This document shows positions 34,325 through 43,257 of a stretch of 64,000 nucleotides of DNA, in pieces; the stretch's first letter is position 1; the number at the start of each line of letters is the position of its first letter. The position numbers were made by a program, and so were the translations under genes. The DNA lies in assembly GCA_902802305.1 (NCBI GenBank), contig CADCLG010000013.1:1-64000 (forward strand), given 5' to 3'. The stretch comes from an uncultured Spirochaetaceae bacterium. Its GTDB lineage: Bacteria > Spirochaetota > Spirochaetia > Treponematales > Treponemataceae. The notes below the pieces were generated by a model that was given only the letters and a program-made list of their open reading frames with translations, ran no database searches and was not told the origin of the DNA.

Positions 34325-37144
34325 TTATTTTGTATCCTGGGAATAAACTTTTAAGTCTGGGAAATCAGAAAAATATTTCAAAACTGAAAGAAAGTCCTGA
34401 GCCTCCGCAGTTTGCAGCTGATTGTACTCTTTCAAATAAAGAAGAACATCTTTTTCATAAGGCAGGAACTCAAGCCCCTTCTGCAGCAATTTTGCGGTTC
34501 CGGCATTCGTTCTTGCAGAAGACATTTTTTCATTTATCCAGTTATCCTTTATTTTCTGAACAGTCTGATTGATATAATCCTCCGAAAAAGCAGAAGTCAA
34601 AAGCTCAATAAGATTTTTATATGCATTTTCAGCCTGCTTTTTGCTTTGAACATTTTGAAAGACAATTCCAGTAAAATCTGTTTGCGAATTCAGAGGAATT
34701 ACAGAAAGGGGCTGAGAAAGAAGATTATTAAGATAAAGCAGAATCGCTTCAAAAATAACAAATTCAGGCTCATTTTTTGCCGGACTATTTAGAACATAAA
34801 TTGCAGGCTCACTGAATTCAGTTGTCGGAACAAGGACAGAAGGCATAGGCGCATTTTTATCCAGCAGAGGATTTGCAAAAAATTTGTGATTAATTTTTAC
34901 AGACAATTCATTCTTATTTTTTTCTGGAAAATCCGCAGACAAATCTACAAAAGAAATTTTTTCTCCCGAATTATTTAAAATTCCAAAAGTCTTTTCTGCA
35001 ATTTCATAATAATTGGAATCAAAATTTCCTGTTAAAATCACAGAATAGCGGGAAGCATCCAGAAATTTTTGATAACCTGTCAGAATTCCCTGATAACTAA
35101 TATCCGTTAAAATTTCATTCTGAGTATTATAGATTTTTGTTATTGCAGCATTTGAATATAACTTTTTCAGGGCAGCATAATATAACTGATTCACTGAACC
35201 TGCATTTTCGATTCTTTTATTGTATTGAACATAAGCAACCGCCCTGTCTGCAGAAGAAGGAATAACTTCCCCATAAACAAGAGCATTTGAAATTGCCTTA
35301 CAGCAGGAATAAAAATCTTCTTTTTCACATTCAATACAGATAAAACTGGAGCAGAGATTACACTCATAATCAACCTTTGGAGAACCAATAATATTCATCA
35401 GCCGCTGCTGCCTGAAAATTTCTTTCTGAATATTTTCTGTAAGCAGATTTATCATAACTTCTTCAAAACCATCATTAGCAGCTGAATTCAAGCGTCCACC
35501 TTCAATTGAAAGAAGAATTACAGCCTCCGAAGAATTGTCCCTGTATTTTGCAAAAAGCGGAATTCCATTGCTTAAATTATGAAATTTTACAGCTTCAACA
35601 TTTTTCAAATAATAGTCGTTGTCATCAGTTGTTTCTCTGCCCAAATTGTTCCAGGAAGGATGAATAGATTTTTCAGTAAAAGTTGAATAACTTTTTAATT
35701 CCTTTTTGACAGCTTCATATTCTTTTTGATTATACCAGAAAGAATTATCAGAAGTAATTTCCACAAATCCCGCTTTTTTATAATCATTTTTGCATTTTTT
35801 ATATTCTTCTGAATTAATCAGAACAAAAACAAAAGGTTCTTCTGCCAGCAAGAGACTTTTGCTCTCTTCCAGCTGAAGTTCATCAAGCTTTCTCTGCTGA
35901 AGCTCCATCATAGAAGTCAAAACACAATTATCTTTTCCCAAAAATGGAACTTCCTCAAAGTGCAGAAAAGGCTTATGCACCCAAAAGTCAGCAATATTTT
36001 TCATATAAGAAAAAGAATCATACCTTGACTTTTCAAAATCAGAATGCAACTGCTGACGACCATAAATCAAATCACCTTCATCAAGCTGTTGAATCCCACT
36101 TTGAACCGCCTGCAAAAATCTTAAAAGCTGCTCTAAGGCAGATTTTTTCTTATCCTTCTGAAGAATTGACTGAATCATCACACGGGAACAGTCGCTTTTA
36201 TGAGCCGCCGCTACATTTATATAATCTGGACCAGGAATCAAGAGTGAACTATCCTGTAAAATCTCAGTTTTAAAAAGAGAATTATCAAGGTTCAAGGCCT
36301 TGGCAATTACTTCCGATTCTTCAAAATCAAGGGAAACATACTGCATTACAAGTTGAACAATATCAGGAGACAAGTCTGGACTGTGAAAAACATACTTTCT
36401 CTGCTGATTAGCTGCAATAATATTTCCCTCAGTTGGAATTCTAAAATTGGAATAATACGAACCGAATGTATTTTTTGCTGCCCTGCTGATTTTATCCTTA
36501 TCAATATTTCCGCTTATAAAAAGTGCACTGTTCTGGGGCGTATACCAGTAATCCCCAATTTCTTTTAGAATTGCCTTTACTTTTTCCAGACTATCAGCAT
36601 CACCTGAATCAAAAGCAAAAGTATCAGTCCATCCCCCGGATTCATGCTTCCACGGAGCCTTGGAAAAAACTCTTGAATCAATTGCAGCATTTATAACTCC
36701 AGACAAGCTTTTAGAATCCTCTTTAAGGCTGTCTTTAAAGCTTAAAAGAAGGTCTTCAAGCTGCTGATTAGAGTATTGCAGAGAAAAAGCAGCTTGAGCC
36801 AGTAAATCCAGATAATCCTCCGCATAAAAAGAAGGTGCAAGAAGCACATAATGAGCAGCATCAGTATCACAATAAACCTGAGAAAAATGAAGCTGCGGCA
36901 AAGACTCTTTAAAAAGTTGAGAATAAAGCGAAAAAAAGCCGGCAGTAGCTGGAGTTTGAAAAGAAGTTCCAGCCCGACAAACATATTCCATTCTGACAAG
37001 CGGTGTAGAATTATCTTCCAGCAAATAAAGAGACATTCCATTTTCAAGAATTAATTCGCTGACCTGATTTTCCGGAAATACATTCACCCGAATTATCAAA
37101 AAAATCAATAAAAAGAAGAGTCTGACCAAAACATTTTTTTTCAT
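34325..37144 (-). CDS. Exported M16 (insulinase)-like protein lacking the zinc motif
   Basis: 939 aa with a signal peptide (MKKNVLVRLFFLLIFLIIRVNVFP). Two M16-type halves: the first has ENGMSLYLLEDNSTPLVRMEYVCRAG-type beta strands and GNIDKDKISRA; the second has LSNGIPLFAKYRDNSSEAVI and SVILTGNFDSNY. In active M16 enzymes the first half carries HxxEH after the AGxAH loop; here the position reads ATAGFFSLYSQLF, so zinc ligands are absent. Probably a non-catalytic periplasmic member. ATG 37144 is used; a GTG five codons upstream lies inside the -10 box. No SD, promoter TATAAT ends 6 nt upstream. Divergent from the DUF4954-type gene. Confidence 0.8.
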   Translation of the reverse strand: MKKNVLVRLFFLLIFLIIRVNVFPENQVSELILENGMSLYLLEDNSTPLVRMEYVCRAGTSFQTPATAGFFSLYSQLFKESLPQLHFSQVYCDTDAAHYVLLAPSFYAEDYLDLLAQAAFSLQYSNQQLEDLLLSFKDSLKEDSKSLSGVINAAIDSRVFSKAPWKHESGGWTDTFAFDSGDADSLEKVKAILKEIGDYWYTPQNSALFISGNIDKDKISRAAKNTFGSYYSNFRIPTEGNIIAANQQRKYVFHSPDLSPDIVQLVMQYVSLDFEESEVIAKALNLDNSLFKTEILQDSSLLIPGPDYINVAAAHKSDCSRVMIQSILQKDKKKSALEQLLRFLQAVQSGIQQLDEGDLIYGRQQLHSDFEKSRYDSFSYMKNIADFWVHKPFLHFEEVPFLGKDNCVLTSMMELQQRKLDELQLEESKSLLLAEEPFVFVLINSEEYKKCKNDYKKAGFVEITSDNSFWYNQKEYEAVKKELKSYSTFTEKSIHPSWNNLGRETTDDNDYYLKNVEAVKFHNLSNGIPLFAKYRDNSSEAVILLSIEGGRLNSAANDGFEEVMINLLTENIQKEIFRQQRLMNIIGSPKVDYECNLCSSFICIECEKEDFYSCCKAISNALVYGEVIPSSADRAVAYVQYNKRIENAGSVNQLYYAALKKLYSNAAITKIYNTQNEILTDISYQGILTGYQKFLDASRYSVILTGNFDSNYYEIAEKTFGILNNSGEKISFVDLSADFPEKNKNELSVKINHKFFANPLLDKNAPMPSVLVPTTEFSEPAIYVLNSPAKNEPEFVIFEAILLYLNNLLSQPLSVIPLNSQTDFTGIVFQNVQSKKQAENAYKNLIELLTSAFSEDYINQTVQKIKDNWINEKMSSARTNAGTAKLLQKGLEFLPYEKDVLLYLKEYNQLQTAEAQDFLSVLKYFSDFPDLKVYSQDTK

Positions 37145-37150
37145 AGGAAA

Positions 37151-37179
37151 ATTATACACTATATCTAAGATTTCTGTAA
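37151..37179 (-). promoter_or_regulatory. Leaderless-type promoter of the M16-like gene
   Basis: Minus strand: TTACAG (37174-37179), 17 bp, TATAAT (37151-37156), 6 nt, ATG 37144. The -10 box is a perfect consensus and no SD is present. Confidence 0.65.
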
Positions 37180-37184
37180 TGCAA

Positions 37185-37213
37185 TTGTAAAACTATAATT
37201 TATAGTATAAACT
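37185..37213 (+). promoter_or_regulatory. Leaderless-type promoter of the DUF4954-type gene
   Basis: TTGTAA (37185-37190), 17 bp, TAAACT (37208-37213), 6 nt, ATG 37220. The two divergent promoters are back to back, with -35 boxes 5 nt apart. Confidence 0.5.
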
Positions 37214-37219
37214 GAAGCC

Positions 37220-39397
37220 ATGGTTAAAGTTGAATATTTATCTGATAAAAATATGAAATATACAGTTCCACAGGAATTGCTCCAGGGAAAAAGGCACCTG
37301 ACTCCTGAGGAAATCAAAATACTTGAAGACAATCTGAATCATAATTCAGATGCCACATGGGAAAACTTCTATGTAGATGCAGAAGAAGGCGCCTTTGACC
37401 CAAATCTTATACACTTTTCATTCTTTTCTGGCTTTATTGTATTAGGAAAACTCCGAAAAGCAATTTTACGCTACAACGACCTGCATTTAACCTGCGGTAT
37501 CCGCCGTTCAAGAATAAGCGATGCGGTTATAGGTGATGATGTAGTAATCCGCAATATATCTTTTATGGATAATTACCGCATAGGAAACAGGGTAATCTTA
37601 TTCAATATTCAGGAACTCTGCTGTACAAAACACTCAAAGTTCGGAAACGGAATCTTAAAGGAAGGAGAGCCGGAAGAACACCGCGTTTGGATTGGAGTTG
37701 CCAACGAAAATGATGGCCGCAGTATACTTCCTTTTGAAGACATGATTCCAGCAGATGCTTATCTCTGGTCTCACTACCGTGACAGTCCTAAACTTCTTGA
37801 AGCATTCAAAAAAATGACTGAATACGGAAATGACAGAAAATTAAATACTTTCGGTTATGTTGATGATGATGCTGTAGTAAAAAACTCCAGCATTATCAAA
37901 GATGCAAAAATCGGAAAATCTGCCTACATAAAGGGAGCCTTGAAATTAAAAAATATCACCATTCTTTCCTCCGAAGAAGAACCGTCACAGGTAGGTGAAG
38001 GTGTTGAAATGGTAAACGGTATTTTAGGCTACGGCAGCAAGATTTTCTATCAGGCAATTGCAATCCGCTTTGTGATTGGAAGAAACTGTCAGGTAAAATA
38101 CGGTGCAAGACTTTTGAACTCTGTTCTCGGGGATAATTCAACTATTTCATGCTGCGAAGTTTTAAACAACCTGATTTTCCCTTTCCACGAGCAGCACCAC
38201 AATTCTTCCTTCCTTATTGCAACTACAATTCAAGGGCAGTCAAATATTGCGTCTGGTTCTACAATTGGTAGTAACCACAACTCACGAAGTCCAGACGGTG
38301 AAATCTTTGCAAAACGAGGTTTCTGGCCGGGCCTGTGCAGCGACTTTAAGCATAATTCCCGCTTTGCATCCTTTACCCTGGTTGCAAAAGGAAGTTATCC
38401 AAATGAACTCGATATCAGCTATCCTTTTTCATTAGTTTCTCCTCCGACAAACACAGACCACACAATCACAATAATTCCAGCATGGTGGCTGCTTTATGAT
38501 ATGTTTGCTATTGCCCGCAATATGACCAAGTTCACAAAACGCGACAAACGCAAGGTAAAAGTCCAGTATATTGAAACAGATCCTTTTGCCCCTGATACGA
38601 TGCAGGAAGCTGTAGCTGCAATCGACAGAATAATTACTCTCACTTCAGAATATCTCTATGAAAGTAAAAATGAATATGTGGAAGAGGTAAAAACTAAGGC
38701 CCAGCTTCTTTTACGTACAAAAGATTTTCTTCATCAAAATTCTGAAGCTGATTTTACTCTTTTTGACAGCCAGTGCCAGAAAAAATACGGAGCAATAATT
38801 AAAAAACCTGTTGCCGCCTATAAAATGTACAGAAAACTCATCAAATATTTCTCTGCAAGAACTTTGGTGCAATTCTGTAAGGCTCAGGGACAAAAACAAC
38901 TCAGCGAAGAGCTTATCCTAAAAATCAGGGAGCTTCCTCTTTATACAAAATGGGAAAATGTCGGTGGTCAAATTATGCCGCAGCAGTTGATTGAAGAACT
39001 TTTTGCCAAAATTAAAAAATCTGAGATTAAAACTTGGAAAGAAGTCCATGAATACTACAATAAAGTTCAGGAAAACTATGATAACTACAAAACAAGATAT
39101 GCTCTCTTCCTGCTTGAAAGATTGTATTCACGCCCAATCGAAGACTTTTCAACCGACTTGTTCAGAAATATTACAGATGATGTTTCTGTATTTGCCTTTG
39201 ATTTCTATAATTCAGCTTTTTCTTCACGCAAAAAGGATTACACAGATTATTACCGCAACATGACCTACCGAAACGAAAAAGAAAAAGAAGCAGTTATCGG
39301 CAATATAAATGACAATGATTTCTTAAAATCCCTGAGAAAAGACACTGCAATTTTCGTAGATGAAATGCATAGTGTTTTCAGAGGATTAATAAAATAA
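37220..39397 (+). CDS. DUF4954-type left-handed beta-helix protein
   Basis: 725 aa, cytoplasmic. Residues about 75-420 show hexapeptide-repeat/left-handed beta-helix character (IGDDVVIRNISFMDNYRIGN, VGEGVEMVNGILGYGSKIF, VLGDNSTISCCEVLNNLI, IASGSTIGSNHNSRSPDGEI), as in sugar-nucleotide acyl- or uridylyl-transferases. The C-terminal 300 residues are helical. From memory it matches the DUF4954 family of spirochaetes and Bacteroidetes, whose function is not established. The neighbouring leuA, 43 nt downstream, is the same strand. No SD at the start codon. Confidence 0.7.
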   Translation: MVKVEYLSDKNMKYTVPQELLQGKRHLTPEEIKILEDNLNHNSDATWENFYVDAEEGAFDPNLIHFSFFSGFIVLGKLRKAILRYNDLHLTCGIRRSRISDAVIGDDVVIRNISFMDNYRIGNRVILFNIQELCCTKHSKFGNGILKEGEPEEHRVWIGVANENDGRSILPFEDMIPADAYLWSHYRDSPKLLEAFKKMTEYGNDRKLNTFGYVDDDAVVKNSSIIKDAKIGKSAYIKGALKLKNITILSSEEEPSQVGEGVEMVNGILGYGSKIFYQAIAIRFVIGRNCQVKYGARLLNSVLGDNSTISCCEVLNNLIFPFHEQHHNSSFLIATTIQGQSNIASGSTIGSNHNSRSPDGEIFAKRGFWPGLCSDFKHNSRFASFTLVAKGSYPNELDISYPFSLVSPPTNTDHTITIIPAWWLLYDMFAIARNMTKFTKRDKRKVKVQYIETDPFAPDTMQEAVAAIDRIITLTSEYLYESKNEYVEEVKTKAQLLLRTKDFLHQNSEADFTLFDSQCQKKYGAIIKKPVAAYKMYRKLIKYFSARTLVQFCKAQGQKQLSEELILKIRELPLYTKWENVGGQIMPQQLIEELFAKIKKSEIKTWKEVHEYYNKVQENYDNYKTRYALFLLERLYSRPIEDFSTDLFRNITDDVSVFAFDFYNSAFSSRKKDYTDYYRNMTYRNEKEKEAVIGNINDNDFLKSLRKDTAIFVDEMHSVFRGLIK

Positions 39398-39440
39398 TTA
39401 TCATGTAATTAACTGAATTGATTTTTACAGGAGTAACAAA

Positions 39441-41150
39441 ATGAAGGTCACCGGAAAGTACAAAGCCTTTGAGCCGGTTCCAGCCTTTGAGAGAACCTGG
39501 CCTTCAAAAACAATCACAAAAGCGCCAATCTGGTGTTCCGTTGATTTAAGGGACGGAAACCAGGCTCTTATTAATCCAATGGGCGTTGAACAAAAGCTTG
39601 ACTATTTTGACTTACTCGTAAAACTAGGATTTAAAGAAATTGAAGTAGGTTTTCCTGCTGCTTCAGAAACTGAATATGCATTTATGCGCCGCCTTATTGA
39701 AAGTCACCATATTCCTGATGATGTGACGCTCCAGGTTTTGTGTCAGGCCCGTGAACATTTGATAAAAAAGACTTTTGAAGCATTAAAAGGCTGTAAAAAA
39801 GCCATTTTTCATCTGTATAATTCAACTTCCCCTGCACAGAGAAAATATACTTTCAATAAATCTAAGGAAGAAATCAAACAGATTGCCATAGACGGTGTAA
39901 AATGCGTAAAAGCCTGTCTTCCTATGTGCAAAGACACTGAGATTCAACTGGAATATTCACCAGAAAGCTTTTCTACAACAGAAATTGATTATGCTCTCGA
40001 AGTTTGCCAGGCTGTCAAAAAAGAATGGTGGGCTTGTGACGGTAACGAAGAAGGCCAAACAAGTAATAAAAAACACAAAATCATTCTGAACCTGCCTACA
40101 ACCGTTGAATGTGCCATGCCTAATCAGTTTGCCGATCAGATTGAATATTTCTGCCGCCATATTTCTGACCGCGAAAATATTATAATTTCCCTGCACAATC
40201 ATAATGACCGTGGAGAAGGAATTGCTCAATGCGAATTGGGCTTACTTGCCGGAGCAGATCGTGTAGAAGGCTGTCTCTTTGGTAACGGCGAACGTACAGG
40301 AAATCTTGATATAGTAACAGTTGCCTTAAACATGTTTACCCAGGGAATTAATCCAGGCCTTGATTTTTCTGATATTCCCTCAATTGCAGAAATGTACACC
40401 AAACTTACAGGAATGCAGATTCATGAACGTAGTCCCTATGCAGGCGAACTTGTATTTACGGCTTTTTCGGGTTCTCATCAGGATGCAATCCGTAAAGGAA
40501 TGGCAGCCAGAATCGGCATGAAAGAAAATGCTGTATGGGACGTTCCTTATCTTACTATTGACCCTCACGATATTGGAAGACAGTACGAAGGAATCATAAG
40601 GATTAACAGCCAGAGCGGAAAAGGTGGCGCTGTTTATATTCTTGAAAAGTATTATGAAATCAACGCACCAAAAGCAATGCATCCTTATATTGGAAAAGAA
40701 GTCAAAGCTATGGCCGATAAAGTCCAGAGAGAACTCACAAATGAAGAAGTTTACGAGACTTTTGCCCAAACCTGGTTGAATACAACCTCGCCATTGACTG
40801 TAAAAGAAATCACACAGAATCATGTTGAAGGCGAAAGAGGCTCTGGTGATGAAGAACATGTTGAAGTAAAAGCTACCGTAATTTGGGAAGGAAAAACTTA
40901 TACAGTTGCAGCTACTGGAAACGGTCCTCTGGATGCTTTTGTTGCAGCATTAAAACAAACACCAGCTCCAAGATTCAATATTGTTTACTTCAACGAGCAC
41001 TCTATTGGTAAAGGTTCAGATACAAAGGCTATTGCTTATGTTCAGATTACAAAAGAAAACGGTAAGGATGCCTGGGGAGTAGGAAAAAGCTCCAACGTTG
41101 GACGTGCCGGTATTGCCGCAGTCGTTTCTGCAATCAACTATAAAAGCTGA
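39441..41150 (+). CDS. leuA: 2-isopropylmalate synthase
   Basis: 569 aa. Condenses acetyl-CoA with 2-ketoisovalerate, the first committed step of leucine synthesis. TIM barrel (about 25-330) with WCSVDLRDGNQALINPMG, metal-binding HNHNDRGEG and GCLFGNGERTGNLD, then a C-terminal LeuA regulatory domain (about 435-560: TVAATGNGPLDAFVAALKQT). Length and W/DLRDG pattern fit the type-2 (Mycobacterium/fungal-like) LeuA, which is leucine-inhibited. SD AGGAG is 9 nt before the ATG. No other leu genes are in the window; no leader peptide or T-box is seen. Confidence 0.95.
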   Translation: MKVTGKYKAFEPVPAFERTWPSKTITKAPIWCSVDLRDGNQALINPMGVEQKLDYFDLLVKLGFKEIEVGFPAASETEYAFMRRLIESHHIPDDVTLQVLCQAREHLIKKTFEALKGCKKAIFHLYNSTSPAQRKYTFNKSKEEIKQIAIDGVKCVKACLPMCKDTEIQLEYSPESFSTTEIDYALEVCQAVKKEWWACDGNEEGQTSNKKHKIILNLPTTVECAMPNQFADQIEYFCRHISDRENIIISLHNHNDRGEGIAQCELGLLAGADRVEGCLFGNGERTGNLDIVTVALNMFTQGINPGLDFSDIPSIAEMYTKLTGMQIHERSPYAGELVFTAFSGSHQDAIRKGMAARIGMKENAVWDVPYLTIDPHDIGRQYEGIIRINSQSGKGGAVYILEKYYEINAPKAMHPYIGKEVKAMADKVQRELTNEEVYETFAQTWLNTTSPLTVKEITQNHVEGERGSGDEEHVEVKATVIWEGKTYTVAATGNGPLDAFVAALKQTPAPRFNIVYFNEHSIGKGSDTKAIAYVQITKENGKDAWGVGKSSNVGRAGIAAVVSAINYKS

Positions 41151-41221
41151 TAGACTTTGATAGCCCTTGTTGGGTTTTGACAGATTTTTATATAATTTTT
41201 TGAAAAACTTTATTTATGTTA

Positions 41222-41250
41222 TTGACATAAACGAGTTTTTTCAATATTAT
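41222..41250 (+). promoter_or_regulatory. Promoter of tRNA-Asn
   Basis: TTGACA (41222-41227), 17 bp, TATTAT (41245-41250), 24 nt before the tRNA. The strongest -35 in the window. Confidence 0.75.
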
Positions 41251-41274
41251 AATATTCACGTTCGACAGAACGAT

Positions 41275-41347
41275 GGTTCCTTAGCTCAGTTGGTAGAGCA
41301 TCGGACTGTTAATCCGAGTGTCGCTGGTTCAAGCCCAGCAGGAGCCG
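41275..41347 (+). tRNA. tRNA-Asn (anticodon GUU)
   Basis: 73 nt. Acceptor GGTTCCT (41275-41281) pairs with AGGAGCC (41340-41346) with one G-U, discriminator G at 41347. D-arm AGCTCAGTTGGTAGAGC, anticodon loop CTGTTAA giving GUU, T-arm GCTGGTTCAAGCCCAGC. No encoded CCA. A plus-strand open frame through this tRNA is spurious. Confidence 0.97.
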
Positions 41348-41352
41348 CTAAA

Positions 41353-41382
41353 ATCCTTTCCAAAAACGGAAAGGATTTTTTT
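41353..41382 (+). terminator. Intrinsic terminator of tRNA-Asn
   Basis: ATCCTTTCC (41353-41361), six-nt loop, GGAAAGGAT (41368-41376), then TTTTTT. Confidence 0.92.
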
Positions 41383-41432
41383 ATTCATTTTCTATTTTCT
41401 GATTATGATTCGGACAATTCTGCCAGTCTATT

Positions 41433-42593
41433 CTACTCTCCAATTGCTTTTACGCCAACAAGGCTCCAATCTATATTTTTAGCCCATGCATCTTTGTATG
41501 CTTGTATACTTTCAGCCGGAAGATAAAGTGTAAATAATTCTTCAGACTCCGCTTTTGGCTTCAATTCAGGCAAACTGGAAGCTTCAATTGCAGGTGGTTC
41601 AACAGGATAGCAAAACAATTCATTAAGCGCAGAACCAGCAAATGCAGAACCTCCAATCTTTTCTATTTTTTCGGGAATTGTAAAGGATTTAAGAGAAGTA
41701 CAACCATTAAACATATTTTTTGGTATTTCTTTTAGCTGAGGATTTAAGGTTATAGAATTAAGCCCTTTACAAGAATAAAAGATTTTATCCCCTAAGGGTT
41801 TAATTTTGTCATCTTCAAGGGGGGCGATAAGGTTAAAGTTTTCGACTGTTGTTAAAGCAGAACAGTTATTAAAAACTTCTGCACCAATAGTTTCTATGGT
41901 AGAAGGAAGCTTTATGATTGAAAGTGAAGTACAACCATAAAAAGTCAATTCTTCAAGGGCAGTTATTTCTGTAGTTTCAAGAACGATTGATGACAGAGCA
42001 GAACAGTTATAAAAAGCACGTTTTCCGATTATTTTTATGCCTTCAAGAGAATCAGTTAAGTTTGTTTCCTGATTTCCTTCTGATGTACTGCCAGAACTTC
42101 CAGATGATTTTTTATAAATCTTTGTCAACTTTTTACAACCTTCAAAACAACTTTCTGGGATTTCTATAATTCCTGCTGGAATTGCAATTTCTGAAAGATT
42201 TGAACATTCCTTAAAAGATGGTATATATGCAAGATTATCAGGAAGATTAACCGCCTTAAGCGATGATGCTTTTTCAAAAGTATCAATTTCTGTAACTGAA
42301 TCAGGAATTACTATTGATTCAAGAGAACTCATGTTAGTGGCATCAGCAAATAATACCTTTACAACCGGCATTCCCTGAAGTTCAGTCGGTATATCCAATA
42401 CTGAAGAAACTTTATTAAAACTTAAAATAATACCTGTATTTTCTGCAGCATCTTTTTTGCGGGTGATTGAAACATCAATAGATTCATCTCCTAAATCTGT
42501 TTTCATATAACAATTACACGAAGCAAAAAAGAAAATAATCAGAGTCACAAAAAAAACTGGCCTTATTGATTTTATTTCACTTATTTTCATCAT
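41433..42593 (-). CDS. BspA-like leucine-rich-repeat lipoprotein
   Basis: 386 aa. Signal peptide ending in a lipobox (IIFFFASCNCY), so a lipoprotein. From about residue 50 it is built of treponema-type LRR_5/BspA repeats (for example IVIPDSVTEIDTFEKASSLK, GIKIIGKRAFYNCSALSSIV, LPSTIETIGAEVFNNCSALT, IPEKIEKIGGSAFAGSALNE). BspA proteins mediate adhesion in oral and gut bacteria. Two ATG codons follow GAGGAG; ATG 42593 has the best spacing. It is last in a four-gene envelope block, 11 nt after the previous gene. Confidence 0.88.
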   Translation of the reverse strand: MMKISEIKSIRPVFFVTLIIFFFASCNCYMKTDLGDESIDVSITRKKDAAENTGIILSFNKVSSVLDIPTELQGMPVVKVLFADATNMSSLESIVIPDSVTEIDTFEKASSLKAVNLPDNLAYIPSFKECSNLSEIAIPAGIIEIPESCFEGCKKLTKIYKKSSGSSGSTSEGNQETNLTDSLEGIKIIGKRAFYNCSALSSIVLETTEITALEELTFYGCTSLSIIKLPSTIETIGAEVFNNCSALTTVENFNLIAPLEDDKIKPLGDKIFYSCKGLNSITLNPQLKEIPKNMFNGCTSLKSFTIPEKIEKIGGSAFAGSALNELFCYPVEPPAIEASSLPELKPKAESEELFTLYLPAESIQAYKDAWAKNIDWSLVGVKAIGE

Positions 42594-42604
42594 CAAACTC
42601 TCCT

Positions 42605-43210
42605 CTAAAAACGCCTTGAAGGAACAGAAAAGGTTACTCCCACATTCATTTGTGTGACAGCATCATAAATTGTATTATTTTTTCCATCCTTATCCTGAAT
42701 GGAAATCCATGGGTGGAACAAAAAATTAACTGAAAGATGGGCAGCAATATAATCAGTAAAGTAATAGCGCAGCTTTACAGGAAGAGCAAGTCCGCTTGAA
42801 TAAATAAGAGTGTTTACAGTATTTAATCCACCTTCTTCTTTTGTGATATACCAGGTCTGGGTAAAAGCAAGTCCAGCAGAAGCAACAAGTTTTGGTAAAA
42901 TATAATATGAAAAAGCAATTTCGGGAGTGTATAAGGTAGCAATAAGAGAAGAAGAAGTGTCACTGTTTTTGCTGGAACCAATATCTCCGCCAATTGCAGA
43001 TGAAATGCCGAAACGATTGAACCAGCCTTCAGCCAAGTCTATCAATATTTTTCCATGAAAATAATTATTGTTAAACTTTGGGTCTAAATCATAACCAAAT
43101 GACAAATTATAATTAGTTTGAAGTGCGAAAGCCTGATATTCATTTTGCTGGGAATAAAGCGATGTGCATAAAAAAAATAGTAAAATGGAAATCACAAAGC
43201 GAAACTTCAT
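42605..43210 (-). CDS. Small exported beta-barrel-like protein
   Basis: 201 aa. Signal peptide (MKFRFVISILLFFLCTSLYS) and about eight amphipathic strands (FALQTNYNLSFGYDLD, WFNRFGISSAIGGDIG, IAFSYYILPKLVASAGLAF, PVKLRYYFTDYIAAHLSVNF) ending in VTFSVPSRRF, the pattern of a small outer-membrane barrel. No family name. I place the start at ATG 43210, not 43219, because a TAAAAT box overlaps the upstream ATG and ends 7 nt before 43210. It may also be read from the upstream OmpA-type gene? No: that gene lies upstream at 43258 with a 47-nt gap. Confidence 0.6.
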   Translation of the reverse strand: MKFRFVISILLFFLCTSLYSQQNEYQAFALQTNYNLSFGYDLDPKFNNNYFHGKILIDLAEGWFNRFGISSAIGGDIGSSKNSDTSSSLIATLYTPEIAFSYYILPKLVASAGLAFTQTWYITKEEGGLNTVNTLIYSSGLALPVKLRYYFTDYIAAHLSVNFLFHPWISIQDKDGKNNTIYDAVTQMNVGVTFSVPSRRF

Positions 43211-43217
43211 AATTCCC

Positions 43218-43246
43218 ATTTTACTATTATTTACTAATAATGTGAA
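43218..43246 (-). promoter_or_regulatory. Leaderless-type promoter of the small barrel gene
   Basis: Minus strand: TTCACA (43241-43246), 17 bp, TAAAAT (43218-43223), 7 nt, ATG 43210. Confidence 0.5.
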
Positions 43247-43257
43247 TTGATTCTATC

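Noticed and set aside
41167-41526. Plus-strand 119-codon frame spanning tRNA-Asn and its terminator
   Set aside because: It is the translation of the tRNA gene and flanks; no SD and no protein family.
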